A stretch of DNA of 13,060 nucleotides from JACQCV01 sp964634555. GTDB taxonomy: Bacteria > Patescibacteriota > Minisyncoccia > Phycocordibacterales > UBA12445. Positions 7,606 to 12,798 of this stretch are shown one piece after another (the first letter of the stretch is position 1; each line of letters begins with the position of its first letter). The stretch spans positions 1 to 13,060 of the forward strand of contig CAZWJJ010000022.1 of NCBI GenBank assembly GCA_964634555.1, in the 5' to 3' direction. Made by a program: the position numbers and the translations under genes. The notes beneath the pieces were generated by a model that did no database searches, was not told the origin of the DNA, and worked only from the letters and a program-made list of their open reading frames with translations.

Positions 7606-9360
7606 ATGAGACGGGCAAGAAAAATAAAAACAAATGGCGGACAGGCATTATTACTTGCTGTATTGCTTTTTCTTTTCCTGTCAGTTACAGCAATAACGGG
7701 AATTTCGATGCCAATATTACGGCAGTCGAATATTGTCTCTGATTTTTTGTTGTCGAGAAAAAGTTTATTTTTGTCGGAAGCTGGAATTGAAGATTCTGTG
7801 TATAGAATTAGAAATAATAAACAGATATCCGCTTCCGAGTCATTATCTTTGGGCGGAGTTTCAGTTACAACGACTATCGCAAATACCACTGGTACTAAAA
7901 CTATTTATACATCTGCCAGCGGCAATAATTTAATTAGAAAAATGGAATCTATTTTAAAAACCGGAGTTGGCAGTTCATTTAGTTACGGCATTCAATCAGG
8001 CCAGGGAGGTTTTACATTGGGCAACAATGCCACAGTTAATGGGAGCGTCTATTCTAATGGGCCGATCTCCGGTAGCAATGGCGCTGCTATAACTGGTACG
8101 GCAATTTCAGCTAATGGCCCAGCATTAACGGCTGATCAGGTAAATGATACTCCTGTGACTCCGCCGAATTCAGTTAGATTCGGGGATGCCAACAAAACTC
8201 AAGATTTCGCACAGGGTTTTAAGGTTACTGTTTCTGAAACACTTGCTAAGGTTTCTCTTTATATAAAAAAGACAAGTACGCCATCGAGTTTAGCGGTTAG
8301 AGTTGTTTCGGATAATGCGGGTAGTCCGGGTGCGACTACACTTGCCTCCGCCGTCCTTGATGCATCTTTAGTTACGACAAGTTACGGTTGGGTGGATGTT
8401 TCTTTTCCGGATGTTAATTTAACAAACGGGACAACGTACTGGTTGGTTTTGGACGGCGTAACTTCGAGCTCAAAATATTATACAATTGGCGCCAATAGTT
8501 CTTATGCAAATGGTCAAGCGAAGATCGGGCAATACGGCGGCACATGGAACAACACCAGTCCTGTCGGACTCAGTTCTTATTTTAGAATTTATTTAGGTGG
8601 AATTACCGGATTGATCAATGGCGTTAATGTTGGTGTGTCGGGGGTGGGTGATGCACAGGCCCATAGTGTGACTGGTTCAGTTATCGCAGGCAATCTATAT
8701 TGTCAGGTCGGATCAGGGAATAATAAATCTTGCAACACTTCTAAGACTGATCCAAATTCTCTTGATTACGCCATTTCTGAGGGTAACATTTTAGATTGGA
8801 AAAATTTAGCCGTAGCCGGCGGTGTTATAAATGGGGATTACACACTTTCATCTTCTGGTTCGCTCGGTCCCAAAAAAATAGCAGGTAATTTAAATATAAT
8901 TAATAATAAAACCCTTACTCTTACTGGTACGCTCTGGGTGACTGGTAATATTATTTTAAATAATGGAGGCAAGATTCAGTTGGATTCTTCTTATGGCGCT
9001 AATAGTGGTGTTGTGGTGTCTGACGGGACAGTTACCGTTTCTAATAATTCTCTCTTTGCTGGTTCTGGGCAGTCGGGTAGTTATCTTTTGGTTGTAAGTA
9101 CTAGCAATTGTCCAACCGGATCATCATGTGCAGGCGCTTATGCAATAGATGTTTCAAATAATGCTGGTGCAGTGATTATCGACGCTCAAAGTGGCACAAT
9201 TCATCTTAATAATAATGCTTCTGTTAAACAGTTGACTGCCGATAAGATTGTGATTGACAACGGTACCACTATAAATTACGAGCAAGGTATTACTAATACG
9301 AACTTTACAAATGGGCCGACTGGCGGTTGGACGATTAAAACGTGGGCGGAAACTGAATAA
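7606..9360 (+). CDS. Large PilX/GspK-like pilus protein with nested sandwich domain and beta-repeat stalk
   Basis: A 584-residue protein. A basic N-terminus and a GG-x-ALLLAVLLFLFL membrane helix (about 11-33) are followed by FLSEAGIEDSVYRIRN (55-70), the usual post-helix motif of PilX-like proteins. If cleaved after Gly12, position +5 is Leu, not Glu; loss of Glu5 is also known for GspK-type tip pilins. Residues about 130-170 and 333-570 are short repeats of the form NGSVYSNG, SVTGSVIAGNLY, KIAGNLNI, LWVTGNIIL, with a C-x(9)-C insert (366/376), suggesting a beta-solenoid stalk. Nested between them (about 186-332) is a jelly-roll-like domain (DFAQGFKV, KVSLYIKK, AGSPGATTLA, GTTYWLVLDG) resembling choice-of-anchor/carbohydrate-binding sandwiches. 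It ends the pilus gene run, 18 bp before tpiA. Likely at the pilus tip; this role is inference. Confidence 0.78.
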   Translation: MRRARKIKTNGGQALLLAVLLFLFLSVTAITGISMPILRQSNIVSDFLLSRKSLFLSEAGIEDSVYRIRNNKQISASESLSLGGVSVTTTIANTTGTKTIYTSASGNNLIRKMESILKTGVGSSFSYGIQSGQGGFTLGNNATVNGSVYSNGPISGSNGAAITGTAISANGPALTADQVNDTPVTPPNSVRFGDANKTQDFAQGFKVTVSETLAKVSLYIKKTSTPSSLAVRVVSDNAGSPGATTLASAVLDASLVTTSYGWVDVSFPDVNLTNGTTYWLVLDGVTSSSKYYTIGANSSYANGQAKIGQYGGTWNNTSPVGLSSYFRIYLGGITGLINGVNVGVSGVGDAQAHSVTGSVIAGNLYCQVGSGNNKSCNTSKTDPNSLDYAISEGNILDWKNLAVAGGVINGDYTLSSSGSLGPKKIAGNLNIINNKTLTLTGTLWVTGNIILNNGGKIQLDSSYGANSGVVVSDGTVTVSNNSLFAGSGQSGSYLLVVSTSNCPTGSSCAGAYAIDVSNNAGAVIIDAQSGTIHLNNNASVKQLTADKIVIDNGTTINYEQGITNTNFTNGPTGGWTIKTWAETE

Positions 9361-9363
9361 ATC

Positions 9364-9372
9364 TGTTAGAAT
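9364..9372 (+). promoter_or_regulatory. Extended -10 (TGTTAGAAT) for leaderless tpiA
   Basis: TG-T-TAGAAT is an extended -10 element whose last base lies 7 bases before the A of the tpiA ATG, exactly the geometry seen at 770-775. No Shine-Dalgarno lies between it and the ATG and no clear -35 is visible, as often for extended -10 promoters. It separates the glycolytic gene group from the pilus operon. Predicted from sequence only. Confidence 0.5.
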
Positions 9373-9378
9373 AGTTAG

Positions 9379-10137
9379 ATGAAAAAAATCATCGTGGGTA
9401 ACTGGAAGATGAATCCGCGGGATTCGGCTGAGGCCGTGGAGATCTTTAAGGCTATTTCGGAGGGAACCGCCGGTCTAGAAAAAATTAATATCGTTGTCTG
9501 TCCACCGTTTACTTTTCTCGAAGATCTTGTGTCAATGTCTGATAAAAAGATTTTCATCGGAGCACAGAACTGTTTTTTTGGCGATGTTGGTCCGCAGACA
9601 GGCGAGATCTCGGCGCAGATGCTAAAAGAGATGGGAATTAAATATGTCATCATTGGTCATTCTGAAAGGCGAGCCTTAGGTGAAGGTGATGAACTGGTAA
9701 ATAAAAAGTTAAGATCCTCATTGAGTTTGGGTCTGAAAGTTATTCTTTGTGTTGGGGAACGTGATCGAGATGAGTCGGGTGAGTATCTTAATTTTATAAA
9801 AAACCAGCTTACAATCGATCTAGATAAGATTAAAAAAAATCTTCTTAAAAATCTTATTGTCGCATACGAGCCAATCTGGGCGATTGGCAAGGAGGCTATT
9901 CGGGCTGCGAACGCTCAGGATATTTTAGAGACTTCAATTTTTATTAGAAAGATTTTATCTGAAATATTTGGACGTGAGGATGGGATAAGAGTGCCTATCT
10001 TATATGGCGGATCAGTAGATGCAAACAACTGTGAGGAGTTTTTACTTGCTGGCAAGTCCGATGGATTGCTTGTTGGCAGGGAGAGTTTGAATCCTGTCAA
10101 TTTTGTTAAAATATTAAAAATTGCCAATGGAATTTAA
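9379..10137 (+). CDS. tpiA: Triosephosphate isomerase
   Basis: A 252-residue cytosolic enzyme, the usual length, that interconverts dihydroxyacetone phosphate and glyceraldehyde 3-phosphate. The substrate-contact residues Asn8 and Lys10 are in VGNWKMN, the catalytic His94 is in IIGHSERR and the catalytic Glu164 is in AYEPIWAIG. The phosphate-binding ends are YGGSVDANN (209-217) and DGLLVGRESL (228-237). The mobile loop 6, canonically P-x-W-A-I-G-T-G-K, reads PIWAIGKEAIRA, so the T-G-K portion is replaced; catalysis is probably preserved, as the Pro and WAIG hinge remain. The start is the first ATG of the conserved MKKIIVGNWKMN segment. The gene overlaps pgk by 11 bases, suggesting co-translation of two consecutive glycolytic functions. 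Confidence 0.97.
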   Translation: MKKIIVGNWKMNPRDSAEAVEIFKAISEGTAGLEKINIVVCPPFTFLEDLVSMSDKKIFIGAQNCFFGDVGPQTGEISAQMLKEMGIKYVIIGHSERRALGEGDELVNKKLRSSLSLGLKVILCVGERDRDESGEYLNFIKNQLTIDLDKIKKNLLKNLIVAYEPIWAIGKEAIRAANAQDILETSIFIRKILSEIFGREDGIRVPILYGGSVDANNCEEFLLAGKSDGLLVGRESLNPVNFVKILKIANGI

Positions 10138-11260
10138 TAAAGTTGAAGATCTGAAAAATATTGATGGCAAGACTGTTTTGTTGCGACTCGATTTGAATGT
10201 TCCAATTAAAGACGCTGCGGTGCTGGATGATTTTCGCATTAGGGCATCCATGAAGACTCTCGATTACTTAAAGAAAAATGGCGCCAAGATTATTATAATT
10301 AGTCACATCGGTGAACAAGGTAATGAATCACTAAGTCCGGTTGCCGATTATCTTAAAGTGAAATTATTGCCGATAAAAATTGATTCTCAACTGAGGGATG
10401 AGATTGCTAATATGTTGGTCGGCGAAGCGGTGATGTTGGAAAATCTGCGTCAAGATCCCAGGGAGATTGTCGATGATCAAACCTTCGCGGTTGAGCTTGC
10501 TAGCCTCGCGGATATTTATGTTAATGATGCGTTTTCTGTTTGCCATCGAAGGCATGCTTCCATTGTTTCTTTGCCGAAGATTTTACCGAGCTATGCGGGA
10601 TTTCTGATTCAATCAGAAGTAGAAAATTTATCCTCGGCCTTTTCTCCCGAACACCCATTTTTATTTATTGTTGGCGGCGCCAAATTTGAAACGAAGATAA
10701 ATTTGGTAAAAAAATTTATTAGTATTGCTGACAAGATATTTATTTGTGGCGCGCTGGCAAATAATATTTTTAAAACGCTTGGATATGAGGTCGGTACATC
10801 GCTTGTTGATTCCAAGGAGATTGATCTTAATTTTGTTTTGGATGAGAAAAAGATTTTGTTTCCCTCAGATGTAATTGTTCAGGGCGGTTCAGGTAATACT
10901 GTTAAAAAATCGGATCAGGTTTTGAAAGATGAAAATATTCTTGATCTTGGGACAGAGTCATTAGCGACGCTACGTAAGTTGATAAGCGAATCAAGGTTTA
11001 TTTTATGGAATGGTCCGGTCGGTAATTTTGAGAAGGGTTTTAGTAGCATGACCAATGATCTGGCACAAATGATCGCTGATTCTGGCGTGCGGTCGATTGT
11101 CGGCGGCGGCGATACTTTAGCGGCTATTTCCGGGCTTGGCATAATGGATAAATTTACTTTTGTGTCGTCTGGAGGTGGGGCGATGTTGGATTTTTTGGCA
11201 AATGGAACTTTGCCGGGCATTGAGGCACTGAAAAAAAGTCATGAGATCGGTACTTCGTAA
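10127..11260 (+). CDS. pgk: Phosphoglycerate kinase
   Basis: A 377-residue enzyme, slightly below the usual 390-420, that transfers phosphate from 1,3-bisphosphoglycerate to ADP. I chose the ATG at 10127, which lies inside the tpiA end, over an in-frame TTG at 10121. N-domain substrate residues are seen in LLRLDLNVP (18-26), FRIRAS (36-41), ENLR (105-108) and CHRRHAS (139-145). The nucleotide-binding side has VGGAKFETK (182-190), WNGPVGNFE (294-302) and GGGDT (326-330). The normally conserved S-H-L-G-R-P is SHIGEQG (59-65), so the Arg that in well-studied enzymes contacts 3-phosphoglycerate is replaced by Glu. The other motifs are intact, so I expect an active enzyme. It overlaps the downstream pseudouridine synthase by 20 bases. 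Confidence 0.96.
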   Translation: MEFNKVEDLKNIDGKTVLLRLDLNVPIKDAAVLDDFRIRASMKTLDYLKKNGAKIIIISHIGEQGNESLSPVADYLKVKLLPIKIDSQLRDEIANMLVGEAVMLENLRQDPREIVDDQTFAVELASLADIYVNDAFSVCHRRHASIVSLPKILPSYAGFLIQSEVENLSSAFSPEHPFLFIVGGAKFETKINLVKKFISIADKIFICGALANNIFKTLGYEVGTSLVDSKEIDLNFVLDEKKILFPSDVIVQGGSGNTVKKSDQVLKDENILDLGTESLATLRKLISESRFILWNGPVGNFEKGFSSMTNDLAQMIADSGVRSIVGGGDTLAAISGLGIMDKFTFVSSGGGAMLDFLANGTLPGIEALKKSHEIGTS

Positions 11261-11960
11261 AAAAATTAAGATATTGTATGAAGATTCTGATGTGTTGGCA
11301 ATCGATAAGCCAGCGGGAATTGCTGTGCACGACGACTTAGCGGGCAATCAGGATTATACAATTGCCGATTGGATTTTGGAAAACCATCCGGAGTTAAAAA
11401 AGGTTGGTGAGAACGATGGTAAGGTGGCGCGCCCGGGAATAGTGCATAGGCTTGATAAGGATACGAGCGGTGTTTTGCTTATCGCAAAGAATCAGTTGGC
11501 CTATAATTTTTTAAAAAAGCAGTTTCAAGATAAGGGTGTTAAAAAAGTCTATCAGGCTATTATTTATGGCCATCTTAAAAATGATAGCGGAATAATTGAT
11601 CGGCCGATAGGTAGAAGTCGAGTTCAATTTAGCGCAAAGATAACAGGTGGCGGAGCGCGTGGAGAGGTTCGGCCGGCGGTAACTTATTATAAAGTTTTGC
11701 AGAGGTTTAAAGATTATTCATTGCTTGAATTGCGGCCTAAAACTGGCCGCACACATCAGATCCGCGTGCATCTCAAGTCAATTAGCCATCCCATCGTTTG
11801 TGATCCTGTTTATGCCAAAGACCATAAATGCCTGCCGGAGATAAAGAGGCAAGCCTTGCACGCTATATCTATAGATTTCATACTTCCAAATGGCCGGGAA
11901 ATGAAGATTGAATCACCTTTGCCGATCGATTTTAAGAAAGCTCTTGCTAATCTAAAGTAA
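11241..11960 (+). CDS. RluA-family RNA pseudouridine synthase
   Basis: A 239-residue protein of the RluA/RluC/RluD family, which isomerises specific uridines in rRNA or tRNA to pseudouridine. Motif I is HRLDKDTSG with catalytic Asp72 at residues 69-77; YEDSDVLAIDKPAGIAVH (13-30) and RPKTGRTHQIRVHL (165-178) are also typical, as is the HPIVCDPVY segment (183-191). The N-terminal S4 RNA-binding domain found in RluD/RluC is absent: the protein starts directly at the catalytic domain, as in RluA-like members. The substrate site cannot be deduced. The ATG lies inside the end of pgk (20-base overlap), so translation is probably coupled. Its last codons carry the predicted promoter of rplS. Confidence 0.93.
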   Translation: MRSVLRKKIKILYEDSDVLAIDKPAGIAVHDDLAGNQDYTIADWILENHPELKKVGENDGKVARPGIVHRLDKDTSGVLLIAKNQLAYNFLKKQFQDKGVKKVYQAIIYGHLKNDSGIIDRPIGRSRVQFSAKITGGGARGEVRPAVTYYKVLQRFKDYSLLELRPKTGRTHQIRVHLKSISHPIVCDPVYAKDHKCLPEIKRQALHAISIDFILPNGREMKIESPLPIDFKKALANLK

Positions 11961-11972
11961 TTGTGATAGATT
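11944..11972 (+). promoter_or_regulatory. Predicted rplS promoter (-35 TTGCTA, extended -10 TGATAGATT)
   Basis: TTGCTA at 11944-11949 and TAGATT at 11967-11972 are separated by 17 bp, and TG precedes the -10 with one base between (extended -10). The -35 lies within the last codons of the pseudouridine synthase gene. Initiation about 7 bases after the -10 would give a leader of only about 4 nt before the rplS ATG at 11983. Both hexamers match consensus only partly. Confidence 0.45.
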
Positions 11973-11982
11973 CTTTACTACT

Positions 11983-12372
11983 ATGTTGCAGAGTAATATC
12001 AAGATTTCCCCTATAAATATAGAGGAAAGGAATAAAATAAATGTAAGGCCAGGCGATACGGTCCGAGTTTCTTTGAAGATCAAGGAAAAGGATAAGGTCC
12101 GACTTCAGGATTACGAGGGTTTGGTTATAGCTGTTAAGCATGGAAGCGAGGCCGGAGGTACTTTTACTGTTCGTAAGGTTGCTTCTGGTGTTGGTGTGGA
12201 GAGAATTTTCCCACTTTACTCTCCGATTATTGATTCAATTGAGATAAAGAAGCGAGCGACTGTCCGAAGGGCTAAACTTTACTTCATCCACGACAAGGCC
12301 GCTCGAGAGATAAGTCGAAAAATGAGAAGAGGAGTTATGGTTTCAGAAGCGGTTGAAGCAGTAGCAGAGTAG
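11983..12372 (+). CDS. rplS: 50S ribosomal protein L19
   Basis: A 129-residue L19, slightly longer than the roughly 115-120 usual in bacteria. L19 lies on the large subunit near the interface with the 30S subunit. The conserved core is clear: VRPGDTVRVSLKIKE (21-35), RLQDYEGLVIA (40-50), GTFTVRKVASGVGVERIFPLYSP (59-81) and the basic RATVRRAKLYF segment (91-101). The extra length is a C-terminal tail (KMRRGVMVSEAVEAVAE) and a short N-terminal segment. No Shine-Dalgarno precedes the ATG. A terminator-like hairpin follows 49 bp after the stop. The trmD and rpsP genes often found next to rplS in other bacteria are not in this window. Confidence 0.97.
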   Translation: MLQSNIKISPINIEERNKINVRPGDTVRVSLKIKEKDKVRLQDYEGLVIAVKHGSEAGGTFTVRKVASGVGVERIFPLYSPIIDSIEIKKRATVRRAKLYFIHDKAAREISRKMRRGVMVSEAVEAVAE

Positions 12373-12385
12373 AGTGATAAGCAGA

Positions 12386-12472
12386 AAGTATAAGTATAAG
12401 GGACAAAAATAATAAGGTTTAATAAAAGCAACGTGAGTTGCTTTTATTCGTTAACTCCCTATACTTATACTT
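12386..12472. repeat. Inverted TATACTT/AAGTATA array around the rplS terminator
   Basis: The left arm 12386-12403 contains two overlapping AAGTATA heptamers and then AGGGA. The right arm 12456-12472 (TCCCTATACTTATACTT) is its reverse complement except for one extra A on the left, giving 17 paired positions with one bulge around the 12-bp hairpin at 12421-12448. A further TATACTT lies at 12479-12485, so the region has two heptamers in one orientation and three in the other. It could be a composite terminator or a small repeat element; other copies in the genome would decide. Confidence 0.6.
12421..12448 (+). terminator. Rho-independent-like terminator after rplS
   Basis: A perfect 12-bp stem (12421-12432 with 12437-12448) with a GTGA tetraloop of the stable GNRA class. 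The 3' arm is GCTTTTATT, so the U-rich part is inside the stem rather than after it, and the bases following (CGTTAACTCC) are not a T-run. It separates rplS from the tRNA gene. Termination is likely but not assured. Confidence 0.55.
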
Positions 12473-12478
12473 GTTCCT

Positions 12479-12484
12479 TATACT
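12479..12484 (+). promoter_or_regulatory. Possible -10 box (TATACT) for tRNA-Leu
   Basis: TATACT ends 9 bases before the tRNA 5' end at 12494, leaving a leader of a few nucleotides. No good -35 lies at 16-18 bp. The same hexamer occurs at 12460 and 12466 as part of the inverted array, so the match may be incidental. Confidence 0.35.
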
Positions 12485-12493
12485 TTAAATAAC

Positions 12494-12577
12494 GCGCGGG
12501 TGGCGAAATTGGTAGACGCACTACCTTGAGGTGGTAGCGGCCGCAAGGCTATGGAGGTTCAAATCCTCTCCCGCGCA
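12494..12577 (+). tRNA. trnL: tRNA-Leu(GAG)
   Basis: An 84-nt class II tRNA. The acceptor stem GCGCGGG (12494-12500) pairs fully with CCCGCGC (12570-12576), and the discriminator is A12577. The anticodon stem CTACC/GGTAG (12521-12525 with 12533-12537) closes loop TTGAGGT, with anticodon GAG at 12528-12530 reading CUC/CUU leucine codons. A long variable arm (12538-12552) folds as GCC-GCAA-GGC, as expected for leucine. The T-stem GGAGG/CCTCT closes loop TTCAAAT (12558-12564). CCA is not encoded. The 3' 22 bases recur exactly at 12704-12725. Confidence 0.96.
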
Positions 12578-12578
12578 C
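12557..12578 (+). repeat. Direct repeat copy 1 (tRNA-Leu 3' end, att-like)
   Basis: This 22-bp stretch starts at the last base of the 5' T-stem and runs through the T-loop, acceptor 3' strand, discriminator A and one more C. It is identical to 12704-12725, and identity stops at both edges in both copies. The position matches the T-loop-to-3'-end sites used by many tRNA-targeting tyrosine integrases. Confidence 0.8.
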
Positions 12579-12703
12579 AGTGAGCATTGCGAACGAGCGC
12601 GGAGCAGACATCTTAATGTCTGCGTGAGGGATTTGAAGTCCGATTGAGATATTTTATGAGCAGAGCGAAATAAAATATCCAATTGGGGTACTGAACATGT
12701 AAT
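12579..12703. other. Structured segment between the tRNA 3'-end repeats
   Basis: About 125 bp without a credible ORF but dense in inverted repeats: an 8-bp hairpin 12604-12611/12616-12623 (loop CTTA); an 18-bp hairpin 12640-12657/12670-12686 with one bulged A, one G-T pair and a 12-nt loop; and a 7-bp hairpin 12692-12698/12702-12708. In addition, 12626-12637 (GAGGGATTTGAA) is complementary, with one bulged G, to 12704-12715, and GCGCGG at 12597-12602 is complementary to 12718-12723. These last two pairings would close the whole segment into one branched fold with the second repeat copy. It could be a tRNA-derived mini-element, a structured RNA or an integration remnant. Confidence 0.55.
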
Positions 12704-12725
12704 GTTCAAATCCTCTCCCGCGCAC
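12704..12725 (+). repeat. Direct repeat copy 2 (partial tRNA-Leu 3' end)
   Basis: An exact 22-bp copy of 12557-12578, offset by 147 bp. Upstream of this copy there is no matching T-stem 5' strand, anticodon arm or D-arm, so it is not a second tRNA gene. It lies downstream of an intact tRNA, as expected for an att site or duplicated target. Confidence 0.8.
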
Positions 12726-12781
12726 TTTTAAAACAAACACATGTATGCTAGTTTGCCTTTGGGCGTGTTCTTTAGCAACAG

Positions 12782-12790
12782 AAAGGAGGT
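12782..12790 (+). promoter_or_regulatory. Consensus Shine-Dalgarno AAAGGAGGT
   Basis: AAAGGAGGT is complementary to the 3' end of bacterial 16S rRNA and ends 8 bases before the GTG at 12799, an optimal spacing. It decides the GTG start of the final gene. No other start in the window has a comparable sequence. Confidence 0.85.
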
Positions 12791-12798
12791 CGGTTATC

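Noticed and set aside
10121..10126. TTG start for pgk two codons upstream
   Set aside because: The ATG at 10127 is a stronger start codon, and the family begins shortly before the conserved LLRLDLNVP.
12704..12725. Second tRNA gene
   Set aside because: Only the T-loop and 3' acceptor strand are present; no 5' T-stem strand, anticodon arm or D-arm precedes it.
12494..12725. Self-splicing intron within the tRNA
   Set aside because: The first copy is a complete, fully paired tRNA, and the interval is too short for a group I intron and shows none of its core elements that I can see.
12744..12749. TATGCT as a -10 for the last gene
   Set aside because: Only four of six bases match, no -35 or extended -10 is present, and AT-rich sequence gives such matches often.
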